Shown here in pieces: positions 43,432 through 51,224 of a stretch of DNA of 51,224 bases. The notes beneath the pieces are model-generated. The model saw nothing but the letters and a program-made list of their open reading frames with translations, had not been told where the DNA came from and ran no database searches. Location of the stretch: the NCBI RefSeq assembly GCF_013055795.1, contig NZ_JABETO010000035.1, forward strand, positions 9,847 through 61,070, in the 5' to 3' direction. The DNA comes from Streptomyces sp. I05A-00742 (GTDB lineage: Bacteria; Actinomycetota; Actinomycetes; Streptomycetales; Streptomycetaceae). The position numbers were made by a program, and so were the translations under genes. Positions within the stretch are counted from its first letter, which is position 1; every line of letters starts with the position of its first letter.

Positions 43432-43450
43432 TAAGGTGAGCCTAACCTAA
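43432..43450. promoter_or_regulatory. iron-box-like operator (DmdR/DtxR type)
   Basis: The minus strand reads TTAGGTTAGGCTCACCTTA, 18 of 19 positions identical to the Streptomyces DmdR1 iron-box consensus TTAGGTTAGGCTCACCTAA. It lies 14 nt before the DUF2470 start codon and 23 nt before the rpsD start codon, so it could overlap the promoter of either gene. Confidence 0.8.
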
Positions 43451-43473
43451 CCTACAACGGAGGTCTGGAGAAC

Positions 43474-44088
43474 GTGCCTAACCAGTCGCGTCCCAAGGTC
43501 AAGAAGTCCCGTGCCCTCGGCATCGCCCTGACGCCGAAGGCCGTCAAGTACTTCGAGGCCCGTCCCTACCCGCCGGGCGAGCACGGCCGCGGCCGCAAGC
43601 AGAACTCGGACTACAAGGTCCGTCTGCTCGAGAAGCAGCGTCTGCGCGCGCAGTACGACATCAGCGAGCGCCAGATGGCGCGTGCCTACGACCGCGCCAA
43701 GAAGGCCGAGGGCAAGACCGGCGAGGCGCTGGTCGTCGAGCTGGAGCGTCGTCTGGACGCCCTGGTCCTGCGTTCGGGCATCGCCCGCACCATCTACCAG
43801 GCCCGCCAGATGGTCGTCCACGGCCACATCGAGGTCAACGGCAAGAAGGTCGACAAGCCGTCCTTCCGTGTCCGTCCCGACGACGTCGTGATGGTCCGCG
43901 AGCGCAGCCGTGCCAAGCACCCCTTCCAGGTCGCCCGCGAGGGTGGTTACGCCGGTGAGGGCGAGACCCCGCGCTACCTGCAGGTCAACCTGCAGGCGCT
44001 GGCGTTCCGCCTGGACCGCGAGCCCAACCGCAAGGAGATCCCGGTGATCTGCGACGAGCAGCTCGTCGTCGAGTACTACGCCCGCTGA
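43474..44088 (+). CDS. rpsD: 30S ribosomal protein S4
   Basis: A 204-aa primary rRNA-binding protein of the small subunit. The S4 RNA-binding domain (RLDALVLRSGIARTIYQARQMVVHGHIEVNGKKVD) and the flanking S4 N-terminal domain are complete. The N-terminus carries none of the zinc-binding cysteines found in the zinc form of S4, so this is the zinc-independent version. It stands apart from the alpha operon, as is usual in Streptomyces. The GTG at 43474 follows GGAGG. The iron-box-like site lies immediately upstream. Confidence 0.96.
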   Translation: MPNQSRPKVKKSRALGIALTPKAVKYFEARPYPPGEHGRGRKQNSDYKVRLLEKQRLRAQYDISERQMARAYDRAKKAEGKTGEALVVELERRLDALVLRSGIARTIYQARQMVVHGHIEVNGKKVDKPSFRVRPDDVVMVRERSRAKHPFQVAREGGYAGEGETPRYLQVNLQALAFRLDREPNRKEIPVICDEQLVVEYYAR

Positions 44089-44114
44089 CGCGGACGTCGT
44101 CACCTCTTCTCCGC

Positions 44115-44161
44115 ACGGCCCGCCGACTTCCCGCCCCTGTGGCGGCGAGGCGGCGGGCCGT
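44115..44161 (+). terminator. terminator after rpsD
   Basis: An 11-bp perfect stem (acggcccgccg at 44115-44125 with its complement at 44151-44161) encloses a 25-nt loop, followed by CGCGTTT. It starts 27 nt after the rpsD stop. Confidence 0.6.
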
Positions 44162-44303
44162 CGCGTTTCCGCAGGCCACGGTGGTGGGCTCGGACGCACG
44201 CTCGCCGGGCCGAAACGGAGTACGGGCGGCCACCCGCGGCGCGATAAGGTCGGTACCCGACGTTTCTACGTGTGACCAGCGACGACGAGCAGGGAGCGGT
44301 GCA

Positions 44304-44756
44304 GTGACCGGTGGAGAGGTGGCCGGGATCCTCGTGGCCGTCTTCTGGGCGATCCTGGTGTCCTTCATCGCCCTGGTCCTGGTGCGGCTCGCCCAGACCC
44401 TGAAGGCGGCGACCAAGCTGGTCGCCGACGTCACCGAGCAGGCCGTGCCGCTCCTCGCCGACGCCTCGGCGACCGTCCGCTCCGCCCACAGCCAGCTCGC
44501 CCGCGTCGACTCGATCGCCGCGGACGTCCAGGAGGTCACGGCCAACGCCTCCGCGCTGTCCTCGACCGTCTCCTCCGCCTTCGGCGGGCCCCTGGTGAAG
44601 GTCGCCGCCTTCGGCTACGGCGTGCGGCGGGCGATCGGCCGCAAGGGCGCCCCCGCGGAGCCCGGGCCGGAGACCACCGTGTTCACCGGCAGAGCCGTCG
44701 GGAAGAAGCTGCCGTCCGCCCGGCGCGGCAGCCGTCGTACCCGTGGGAAGGGCTGA
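44304..44756 (+). CDS. DUF948-type membrane protein
   Basis: A 150-aa protein with one N-terminal transmembrane helix (about residues 7-28, GILVAVFWAILVSFIALVLV), followed by a long helical region (LAQTLKAATKLVADVTEQAVPLLADASATV) with heptad character typical of DUF948 proteins, and a basic C-terminal tail (KKLPSARRGSRRTRGKG). The function is unknown. The GTG at 44304 follows AGGGAGCG. It lies 7 nt upstream of another small gene and then alaS, a fixed actinobacterial order. Confidence 0.8.
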   Translation: MTGGEVAGILVAVFWAILVSFIALVLVRLAQTLKAATKLVADVTEQAVPLLADASATVRSAHSQLARVDSIAADVQEVTANASALSSTVSSAFGGPLVKVAAFGYGVRRAIGRKGAPAEPGPETTVFTGRAVGKKLPSARRGSRRTRGKG

Positions 44757-44763
44757 CCCAGAA

Positions 44764-45087
44764 ATGTTCCGCCGTGCTTTGTGGTTCACCACCGGTGTGG
44801 CCGCCGGAGTGTGGGCCACCACCAAGGTGAACCGCGCCCTGGACAAGCTCACCCCCGAGAGCCTCGCGCTCCAGGCGGCCGACCGGGCCGTGCTCGCCGG
44901 CCGCCGCGTCAAGCACTTCGCCCTCGACGTCCGCGACGGCATGGCGCACCGTGAGGCGGCGCTCAAGGACGCGCTCGGCCTCACCTCCGGGCCGGAGCCC
45001 CGGGCGCTGCCCGGCGCCCGCCCGCACCTCGTCGTCGTCGAAACCGACCGTCCCCACCACTCGCTCACCCGGAAAGAGGACCACTGA
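44764..45087 (+). CDS. small actinobacterial protein (DUF6167-like)
   Basis: A 107-aa protein that opens with a hydrophobic helix containing a glycine-rich stretch (MFRRALWFTTGVAAGVWATTKVN), continues with an amphipathic helix (LTPESLALQAADRAVLAGRRVKHFALDVRDGMAHREAALKDAL) and ends in a Pro/His-rich tail. Its likely partner is the preceding DUF948-type protein, 7 nt upstream. The stop overlaps the alaS start (TGATG). The family name is my recollection of this arrangement and the function is unknown. Confidence 0.75.
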   Translation: MFRRALWFTTGVAAGVWATTKVNRALDKLTPESLALQAADRAVLAGRRVKHFALDVRDGMAHREAALKDALGLTSGPEPRALPGARPHLVVVETDRPHHSLTRKEDH

Positions 45088-47756
45088 TGGAGTCCGCTGA
45101 AATCCGCCGCCGCTGGCTGCGCTTCTTCGAAGAGCGTGGGCACACCGTCGTGCCGTCGGCGTCGCTCATCGCGGACGACCCGACGCTCCTCCTCGTTCCC
45201 GCGGGCATGGTGCCCTTCAAGCCGTACTTCCTGGGTGAGGTCAAGCCGCCGTTCAGCCGCGCCACCAGCGTGCAGAAGTGTGTCCGCACGCCGGACATCG
45301 AGGAGGTCGGCAAGACCACCCGGCACGGCACGTTCTTCCAGATGTGCGGCAACTTCTCGTTCGGCGACTACTTCAAGGAGGGCGCGATCAAGCTCTCCTG
45401 GGAGCTGCTGACCAGCCCCGTGGCCGAGGGCGGCTACGGCCTCGACCCGGAGAAGCTCTGGATCACCGTCTACCAGGACGACGACGAGGCCGAGGGCATC
45501 TGGCGGGACCAGGTCGGCGTCCCCGCCGAGCGCATCCAGCGGCTGGGCAAGAAGGACAACTTCTGGTCCATGGGCGTCCCCGGCCCCTGCGGCCCCTGCT
45601 CCGAGATCAACTACGACCGCGGCCCCGAGTTCGGCCCCGAGGGCGGCCCCGCCGTCAACGACGAGCGGTACGTGGAGATCTGGAACCTGGTCTTCATGCA
45701 GTACGAGCGGGGTGCCGGCGACGGCAAGGAGGACTTCCCGATCCTCGGCGACCTCCCCGCCCAGAACATCGACACCGGCCTCGGCCTCGAACGCCTCGCG
45801 ATGATCCTGCAGGGCGTGCGGAACATGTACGAGACCGACACCCTGCGCGTCGTCATCGACAAGGCCACCGAGCTGACCGGTGTCGCCTACGGCGCGGGCC
45901 CGGACTCCGACGTCTCGCTGCGCGTGGTCGCCGACCACATGCGCACCTCCGTGATGCTCATCGGCGACGGCGTCACCCCCGGCAACGAGGGCCGCGGCTA
46001 CGTCCTGCGCCGCATCATGCGCCGCGCCATCCGCAATATGCGGATGCTGGGCGCCACCGGCCCGGTCGTCGCCGAGCTGCTCGACGTGATCATCAACACG
46101 ATGGGGCAGCAGTACCCGGAGCTCATCCAGGACCGCAAGCGCGTCGAGACCGTCGCGCTCGCCGAGGAGGCCGCCTTCCTCAAGACCCTCAAGGCCGGCA
46201 CCAACATCCTGGACACCGCCGTCACCGAGACCAAGGCCGCGGGCGGCACGGTCCTCGCCGGTGAGAAGGCGTTCCTGCTCCACGACACCTGGGGCTTCCC
46301 GATCGACCTCACCCTGGAGATGGCCGCCGAGCAGGGCCTCTCCGTGGACGAGGACGGCTTCCGCCGTCTGATGAAGGACCAGCGGGAGCGCGCCAAGGCC
46401 GACGCCAAGGCCAAGAAGACCGGCCACGCCGACCTGTCCGCGTACCGCGAGGTCGCCGACACCACGGGCGAGACCGACTTCACGGGCTACACCCTCACGG
46501 AGAACGAGGCCACCGTCGTCGGTCTGCTCGTCGACGGCGTCCCATCGCCCGCCGCCTCCGAGGGCGACGAGGTCGAGGTCGTCCTCGACCGTACGCCGTT
46601 CTACGCCGAGGGCGGTGGCCAGCTGGCCGACCAGGGGCGCATCAAGCTCGACAACGGCGCGGTGGTCGAGGTCCGCGATGTGCAGAAGCCCGTTCCCGGG
46701 GTGAACGTCCACAAGGGCGTCGTACAGGTCGGTGAGGTCACCCTCGGCGCCTCGGCGTACGCCGTCATCGACGTCCGGCGTCGTCGTGCCATCGCCCGCG
46801 CCCACAGCGCCACGCACCTGACGCACCAGGCGCTGCGCGACGCGCTCGGCCCGACGGCCGCCCAGGCCGGTTCGGAGAACTCGCCCGGCCGCTTCCGCTT
46901 CGACTTCGGCTCGCCGGCCGCCGTGCCGGGCACCGTCCTCACCGACGTGGAGCAGCGGATCAACGAGGTGCTCTCCCGGGAACTCGACGTCCACGCCGAG
47001 GTCATGAGCCTGGACGAGGCCAAGAAGTCCGGTGCGATCGCCGAGTTCGGCGAGAAGTACGGCGCGCGGGTACGCGTCGTGACCATCGGCGACTTCTCCA
47101 AGGAGCTGTGCGGTGGTACGCACGTCGCCAACACCGCCCAGCTGGGTCTGGTGAAGCTGCTCGGCGAGTCCTCGATCGGTTCCGGGGTGCGCCGCGTCGA
47201 GGCCCTGGTCGGCGCCGACGCGTACGACTTCCTGGCCAGGGAGCACACGGTCGTCGCCCAGCTCACCGAGCTGATCAAGGGGCGTCCCGAGGAGCTGCCG
47301 GAGAAGATCTCCGGAATGCTCGCCAAGCTCAAGGACGCCGAGAAGGAGATCGAGCGCTACCGCGCCGAGAAGGTGCTCCAGGCCGCCGCCGGGCTGGCCG
47401 AGGGCGCCCGGGACGTACGCGGCGTCGCCCTGGTCACCGGCAGGGTGCCGGACGGCACGGGCGCCGACGACCTGCGCAAGCTGGTCCTGGACGTCCGCGG
47501 CCGGATCGGCGGCGGCCGCCCGGCCGTCGTCGCTCTGTTCACCGTGGCCAACGGCCGCCCGCTGACCGTCATCGCCACCAACGAGGCCGCCCGTGAGCGC
47601 GGTCTCAAGGCCGGTGACCTGGTCCGCACCGCCGCCAAGACGCTCGGCGGCGGTGGCGGCGGCAAGCCGGACGTCGCCCAGGGCGGCGGCCAGAACCCCG
47701 AGGCCGTCGACGAGGCCGTCGCCGCCGTCGAGCGCCTGGTCGGGGAAGCGGCCTGA
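45087..47756 (+). CDS. alaS: alanyl-tRNA synthetase
   Basis: An 889-aa class II synthetase. The N-terminal catalytic domain begins MESAEIRRRWLRFFEERGHTVVPS and includes RHGTFFQMCGNFSFGDYFKEGA. The editing domain has the zinc-binding HSATHLTHQAL and CGGTHVANTAQLG sets needed to clear Ser- and Gly-tRNA-Ala. The C-terminal oligomerisation (C-Ala) domain ends with DEAVAAVERLVGEAA. The ATG overlaps the previous stop by one base. The stop lies 2 nt before ruvX. Confidence 0.97.
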   Translation: MESAEIRRRWLRFFEERGHTVVPSASLIADDPTLLLVPAGMVPFKPYFLGEVKPPFSRATSVQKCVRTPDIEEVGKTTRHGTFFQMCGNFSFGDYFKEGAIKLSWELLTSPVAEGGYGLDPEKLWITVYQDDDEAEGIWRDQVGVPAERIQRLGKKDNFWSMGVPGPCGPCSEINYDRGPEFGPEGGPAVNDERYVEIWNLVFMQYERGAGDGKEDFPILGDLPAQNIDTGLGLERLAMILQGVRNMYETDTLRVVIDKATELTGVAYGAGPDSDVSLRVVADHMRTSVMLIGDGVTPGNEGRGYVLRRIMRRAIRNMRMLGATGPVVAELLDVIINTMGQQYPELIQDRKRVETVALAEEAAFLKTLKAGTNILDTAVTETKAAGGTVLAGEKAFLLHDTWGFPIDLTLEMAAEQGLSVDEDGFRRLMKDQRERAKADAKAKKTGHADLSAYREVADTTGETDFTGYTLTENEATVVGLLVDGVPSPAASEGDEVEVVLDRTPFYAEGGGQLADQGRIKLDNGAVVEVRDVQKPVPGVNVHKGVVQVGEVTLGASAYAVIDVRRRRAIARAHSATHLTHQALRDALGPTAAQAGSENSPGRFRFDFGSPAAVPGTVLTDVEQRINEVLSRELDVHAEVMSLDEAKKSGAIAEFGEKYGARVRVVTIGDFSKELCGGTHVANTAQLGLVKLLGESSIGSGVRRVEALVGADAYDFLAREHTVVAQLTELIKGRPEELPEKISGMLAKLKDAEKEIERYRAEKVLQAAAGLAEGARDVRGVALVTGRVPDGTGADDLRKLVLDVRGRIGGGRPAVVALFTVANGRPLTVIATNEAARERGLKAGDLVRTAAKTLGGGGGGKPDVAQGGGQNPEAVDEAVAAVERLVGEAA

Positions 47757-47758
47757 CC

Positions 47759-48223
47759 GTGCGACGAGGCAGACGCATCGCCGTGGATGTCGGGGACGCC
47801 CGGATCGGGGTCGCCTCGTGCGACCCCGACGGGATCCTCGCCACCCCGGTCGAGACCGTGCCCGGACGGGACATCCCGCAGGCCCACAAGCGGCTCGCGG
47901 CGATCGTCGCGGAGTACGAGCCCATCGAGGTCGTCGTCGGCCTGCCCCGCTCCCTCAAGGGGGGAGAGGGGCCGGCGGCGGCCAAGGTCCGCACGTTCGC
48001 CAAGGAGATGGCCCGGCGCGTCGCGCCGGTGCCGGTCCGGCTGGTGGACGAGCGGATGACCACGGTCACCGCCGCCCAGGGGCTGCGGGCGTCCGGGGTG
48101 AACACGAAGAAGGGCCGTTCCGTCGTCGACCAGGCCGCGGCCGTGATCATTTTGCAGATCGCACTGGAGACCGAGAGAGTGTCGGGCCGCCCTCCGGGCG
48201 AAGCCGTCGAAGTGGTCATCTGA
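47759..48223 (+). CDS. ruvX: Holliday junction resolvase-like protein YqgF/RuvX
   Basis: A 154-aa RNase H-fold protein. The first acidic motif is IAVDVGDARIGVA, the central segment VVVGLPRSLKGGEGPAA, the third VRLVDERMTTVTA, and the last VDQAAAVIILQ supplies the final aspartate. Proposed roles are in junction resolution and in pre-16S rRNA 5' maturation. It is 2 nt from alaS and upstream of mltG, matching the conserved alaS-ruvX-mltG-aroE-aroC order. The GTG start is at 47759. Confidence 0.93.
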   Translation: MRRGRRIAVDVGDARIGVASCDPDGILATPVETVPGRDIPQAHKRLAAIVAEYEPIEVVVGLPRSLKGGEGPAAAKVRTFAKEMARRVAPVPVRLVDERMTTVTAAQGLRASGVNTKKGRSVVDQAAAVIILQIALETERVSGRPPGEAVEVVI

Positions 48224-48345
48224 TCGCGATACGGTAACCTTCCGCGCGACATGGCAGCTGTTCGAACGCCATCCCTACAGGACCAGACGATCGGACCCGC
48301 GCCCTCCGGGGTGCCCGGCTGCCGCTGTGCGGCTCTAGGGGATAG

Positions 48346-50178
48346 ATGACTGAGTACGGCCGGGGTTCCGGCTCCCAATCGTGGAATCCGGGCGACCCCC
48401 AGCAGGGGGACCGGGGGTACGAGGGTCAGCAGCACCCGCCGCAGCAGCCTTACTACGGTCAGCAGCAGTACCCGGAGCAGCAGCACTTCCCCGATCAGCA
48501 GTACGGCTGGGACCAGGGGCAGGGCGGGGGGAACGGCCACTACGCCGATCCCCAGGCCCATCCCCAGTCCCAGGCCCCGTACGGCCAGGCCGGCGGGGGC
48601 TACCCGGACGGGTCCGACGGCCAGGGCGGGTACTACGGCGCGGGCAGTAGTGGCTATCCGCAGCAGGCGCAGGAGCCGTACGACACCGGCGAGCATCCTT
48701 ACTACCACGGTCAGCAGGGGTATGACACCGGTCAGCATCCGCAGCCCCAGGGCGGGCAGATGTACGACACGGGTCAGCATCCGCACCCACAGGGTGCGTA
48801 TGACACGGGTCAGCACCCGCAGCAGGCGTACGACACCGGACAGCACCCGCACCCGCAGGGGTATGACACCGGTCAGCACCCGCAGCCGTCGGCACAGCGG
48901 ATCCCGCAGCAGACCCCGACCAAGGAGCCGCACGAGGAGTGGCTGGAGGAGTCCTCCGGCGAGCACTCCCTGCTCTCGAAGTCCGCGGCCTCCCCGGCGC
49001 CCCGGTCGTCTCCGGCCATAGACCTCCTGCCGGGCGCCGCCGACACCGACGAGGACGACGAGCCGCGGCGCGGCCGCCGCGGCGGTGGCGGCAAGACCAA
49101 GAAGCAGCCCAAGCGCCGCAGCGGCACGGCCTGCCTGGTCGTCGCGGTCGTGCTGGTCGGCGCCGTGGGCGGCCTCGGCTACCTCGGCTACGACTACTGG
49201 CAGACCAACTACGGCCCCGCGCCCGACTACGAGGGCGAGGGCACGGGCTCGGTCCAGGTGGACATCCCCAAGGGGACGGGTCTCACCCAGATCGGTGATC
49301 TTCTCCACAAGAACGGCGTGGTCAAGAGCTCCCGGGCGTTCACCGAGGCGGCAGGCAGCAAGCTCATCCAGCCCGGCACGTACACCCTGCACAAGGAGAT
49401 GTCGGCCGAGTCCGCCGTCACGATGATGACGGACACCAAGAACCTCCTGACCCTCCGCGAGGGCATCCGGGCCGCCGAGGTCTACACCTCCATCGACAAG
49501 AAGCTGGAGCTCAAGCCGGGCACGACCAAGGACGTCGCCAAGGCCCAGGCGAAGAACCTGGGCCTGCCCGACTGGGCGACCGCCGACCCGAACGTCAAGG
49601 ACCCGCTGGAGGGGTTCCTCTTCCCCTCGCAGTACAACGCGGGCAAGGGCACCAAGCCGGACGAGATCCTCCGGCAGATGATCAAGCGGGCGAAGGCCAA
49701 CTACGAGCAGCAGGACCTGGAGGGCAAGGCCAAGGAGCTCGGCCTGAAGTCCCCGCTCCAGGTCATCACCGTCGCCAGCCTCGTCCAGGTCGAGGGCAAG
49801 TACAAGCACGACTTCGACAAGATCGCCCGGGTCGTCTACAACCGGCTCAAGCCGGACAACAAGGAGACGTACGGCCTGCTGGACTTCGACTCCACGGTCA
49901 ACTACGCCAAGAGCCAGTCCACCCTGGACACCGGCTCCGTCAACGACCTGCGCAAGTTCAAGGACCCGTACAACACCTACAACATCAAGGGCCTGCCGCC
50001 CGGGCCGATCAGCAACCCCGGCATGGACGCCCTGAAATCGGCGCTCGAACCCAAGCCGGGACCCTGGTACTACTTCGTCTCGATCAACGAGAACGAGACG
50101 CTCTTCGCGGTGACCAACGCGGAGCACAACAGGAACCGGGAGCGGTACAAGCAGGAGCACGGGAAGACCGGCCAATGA
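48346..50178 (+). CDS. mltG: endolytic murein transglycosylase MltG with long repetitive N-terminus
   Basis: A 610-aa membrane-anchored protein. Residues 1-260 form a cytoplasmic, disordered region rich in Gln/Tyr/Gly/Pro, including six copies of YDTG(Q/E)HP between residues 112 and 179. One transmembrane helix (about 260-282) precedes the LysM-like VQVDIPKGTGLTQIGDLL segment and the YceG/MltG catalytic domain. The catalytic region is VASLVQVEGKYKHDF, where Glu483 is the retained acidic residue, and YNTYNIKGLPPGPISNPG is conserved. It cuts nascent peptidoglycan strands. The ATG at 48346 follows AGGGGAT. The stop overlaps aroE by 4 nt. Confidence 0.93.
   Translation: MTEYGRGSGSQSWNPGDPQQGDRGYEGQQHPPQQPYYGQQQYPEQQHFPDQQYGWDQGQGGGNGHYADPQAHPQSQAPYGQAGGGYPDGSDGQGGYYGAGSSGYPQQAQEPYDTGEHPYYHGQQGYDTGQHPQPQGGQMYDTGQHPHPQGAYDTGQHPQQAYDTGQHPHPQGYDTGQHPQPSAQRIPQQTPTKEPHEEWLEESSGEHSLLSKSAASPAPRSSPAIDLLPGAADTDEDDEPRRGRRGGGGKTKKQPKRRSGTACLVVAVVLVGAVGGLGYLGYDYWQTNYGPAPDYEGEGTGSVQVDIPKGTGLTQIGDLLHKNGVVKSSRAFTEAAGSKLIQPGTYTLHKEMSAESAVTMMTDTKNLLTLREGIRAAEVYTSIDKKLELKPGTTKDVAKAQAKNLGLPDWATADPNVKDPLEGFLFPSQYNAGKGTKPDEILRQMIKRAKANYEQQDLEGKAKELGLKSPLQVITVASLVQVEGKYKHDFDKIARVVYNRLKPDNKETYGLLDFDSTVNYAKSQSTLDTGSVNDLRKFKDPYNTYNIKGLPPGPISNPGMDALKSALEPKPGPWYYFVSINENETLFAVTNAEHNRNRERYKQEHGKTGQ
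48679..48882 (+). repeat. in-gene repeat coding six YDTG(Q/E)HP units
   Basis: Six degenerate DNA repeats of about 27-42 nt spacing within mltG encode YDTGEHP once and YDTGQHP five times, separated by Gln/Pro/Gly linkers of variable length. Codons of the units vary (tac/tat, gacaccggt/gacacgggt), so the protein sequence rather than the DNA appears conserved. Confidence 0.85.
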
Positions 50179-51002
50179 CCACACGCCACCGGGCGGCTGT
50201 CCTCGGCTCGCCCATCGCCCACTCGCTCTCCCCGGTCCTGCACCGGGCCGCCTACGCCGAACTGGGCCTGGGGGAGTGGACGTACGACCGGTTCGAGGTC
50301 GACGAGGCCGCGCTCCCCGGGTTCGTGGCGCGGCTCGACACCGACTGGGCCGGGCTGTCGCTGACGATGCCCCTCAAGCGCGCGATCATCCCGCTGCTGG
50401 ACGAGATCACCGGCACGGCCCGCTCCGTCGAGGCCGTCAACACGGTCGTCCGCGGTGAGGACGGCCGTCTGACCGGCGACAACACCGACATCCCCGGTCT
50501 GGTCGCGGCCCTGCGCGAGCGCGGGGTGGAGAAGGCAGCCTCGGCGGCCGTGCTCGGGGCCGGCGCCACGGCCTCCTCCGCGCTCGCCGCGCTCGCCGGG
50601 ATCTGCGCCGGCGAGGTCACCGCGTACGTCCGCAGCGCCGGGCGCGCCGCGGAGATGCGCGAGTGGGGCGAGCGCCTCGGGGTGCCGGTGCGCACCGCCG
50701 ACTGGTCGCGGGCGGCCGAGGCGTTCGAGGCGCCGCTGGTCATCTCCACCACGCCGGCCGGGGCCACGGACGAGCTCGCGTCCGCGGTCCCGGACCGGCC
50801 CGGCACCCTCTTCGACGTGCTCTACGAGCCGTGGCCGACCCCGCTGGCCGCGGCCTGGGCAGGCCGCGGCGGGACGGTGCTCGGCGGGCTGGACCTGCTC
50901 GTCCACCAGGCGGTGCTCCAGGTCGAGCGGATGACGGGGCACGCCCCCGCGCCGCTGGCCGCCATGCGCGCGGCGGGCGAGGCGGCGCTGGCGAGCCGCT
51001 GA
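50175..51002 (+). CDS. aroE: shikimate dehydrogenase
   Basis: A 275-aa NADP-dependent enzyme that reduces 3-dehydroshikimate in aromatic amino acid synthesis. The shikimate-binding motif SPIAHSLSPVLHRAAY, the catalytic lysine region SLTMPLKRAIIP, NTVVRGEDG and DNTDIPG are present, followed by the dinucleotide-binding GAGATASSALAAL. The ATG at 50175 overlaps mltG (ATGA). The next gene is aroC of the same pathway. Confidence 0.94.
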   Translation: MTTRHRAAVLGSPIAHSLSPVLHRAAYAELGLGEWTYDRFEVDEAALPGFVARLDTDWAGLSLTMPLKRAIIPLLDEITGTARSVEAVNTVVRGEDGRLTGDNTDIPGLVAALRERGVEKAASAAVLGAGATASSALAALAGICAGEVTAYVRSAGRAAEMREWGERLGVPVRTADWSRAAEAFEAPLVISTTPAGATDELASAVPDRPGTLFDVLYEPWPTPLAAAWAGRGGTVLGGLDLLVHQAVLQVERMTGHAPAPLAAMRAAGEAALASR

Positions 51003-51150
51003 CCAGCGGCCCGGGTGAGCGGCCCGACAGCACGCCGTCGGTACCGGCCGCCCGGGAAGCGCGCGGACCATGGGAGGATCAGGGGTGGCGGGCCGAGTAC
51101 GGTCGGTCGCGCCGCCGCATGATCTTCAGGTGCGAGCAGGAGGAGTTCCG

Positions 51151-51224
51151 TTGAGCAGGTTGCGCTGGCTGACGGCCGGGGAGTCACACGGTCCGGCCCT
51201 GGTGGCGACGCTGGAGGGGCTGCC
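51151..51224 (+). CDS. aroC: chorismate synthase, 5' part only
   Basis: The window ends 74 nt into this gene. The predicted start SRLRWLTAGESHGPALVATL is the highly conserved beginning of chorismate synthase, including the GESHG motif that binds substrate and FMN. The start is TTG at 51151, preceded by the strong ribosome site GGAGGAG. It would make chorismate, the substrate of the PabB encoded at the other end of the window. Confidence 0.92.
   Translation, partial: MSRLRWLTAGESHGPALVATLEGL

Noticed and set aside
44100..47246. A 1048-codon open frame on the minus strand antisense to alaS and neighbours
   Set aside because: It is antisense to clearly real genes, is rich in Val/Gly/Arg/His patterns typical of reverse frames in high-GC DNA, and matches no family.

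Overview
The window is a high-GC actinobacterial chromosome segment, almost certainly from a Streptomyces. The C/G-ending codon use, the sporulation protein SsgB (practically identical to the Streptomyces family), the DUF-type actinobacterial proteins and the gene order all point that way. The order follows the conserved S. coelicolor block that runs from ssgB (SCO1541) through relA (SCO1513) to aroC. It is core chromosome: I see no insertion sequence, prophage, integrase, CRISPR array or plasmid gene.

Layout. 1-660: a minus-strand tRNA cluster (Gly-GCC, Cys-GCA and five tandem Val-GAC copies), two of the Val copies carrying structural irregularities. 824-2694: a pabB-pabC pair for p-aminobenzoate/folate. 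2756-6231: a tandem GNAT acetyltransferase, a DsbA-like protein, two small membrane proteins, a CGNR zinc-finger protein and ssgB. 6520-7262: two identical tRNA-Val(CAC) genes flanking an SRPBCC-type gene. 7365-10025: a DnaQ-type exonuclease and a translationally coupled pair made of a DUF4365 (PD-(D/E)XK-like, QxK) protein and an unknown partner. 10108-12702: thrS and an Ap4A-phosphorylase-like HIT protein. 12790-14828: two coupled lipoproteins (a deviant NodB-type deacetylase and a YVTN beta-propeller). 14839-18868: a membrane protein and an EF-G2-like translation factor. 19271-22109: the phosphatidylinositol mannoside operon (PIP synthase, PIM acyltransferase, mannosyltransferase). 22203-23677: a membrane protein and a LemA-like protein. 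23772-25354: pdxS-pdxT (pyridoxal phosphate). 25413-28656: yebC and ruvC-ruvA-ruvB. 28822-32965: yajC-secD-secF-apt. 33144-35681: relA. 35807-38142: DUF349 protein and a membrane-anchored cyclophilin on the minus strand. 38344-42484: a metallo-beta-lactamase-fold hydrolase, hisS, a VKOR-family protein and rarA. 42581-43417: a DUF2470 protein with an iron-box-like site in the gap shared with rpsD. 43474-48223: rpsD, a DUF948/DUF6167-like pair, alaS and ruvX. 48346-51224: mltG, aroE and the start of aroC.

How the genes fit together. The segment bundles translation (three tRNA synthetases, S4, nine tRNAs, EF-G2), DNA recombination and repair (RuvABC, RuvX, RarA, exonuclease), protein export and folding (YajC-SecD-SecF, VKOR, cyclophilin), nucleotide signalling and salvage (RelA, Apt, Ap4A phosphorylase), envelope lipid and wall biogenesis (PIM genes, MltG, SsgB) and cofactor or aromatic biosynthesis (PabB/PabC, PdxS/PdxT, AroE/AroC). 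Many neighbours are coupled by GTGA, ATGA or TGATG overlaps.

The most useful second looks are: the near-perfect iron box between the DUF2470 gene and rpsD; the DUF4365 plus partner module, whose function is unknown; the hybrid and mutated tRNA-Val copies; the 24-bp tandem hairpin repeats behind relA; and the deacetylase homologue that has lost the canonical catalytic Asp-Asp pair. None of these is proven to be a new system.
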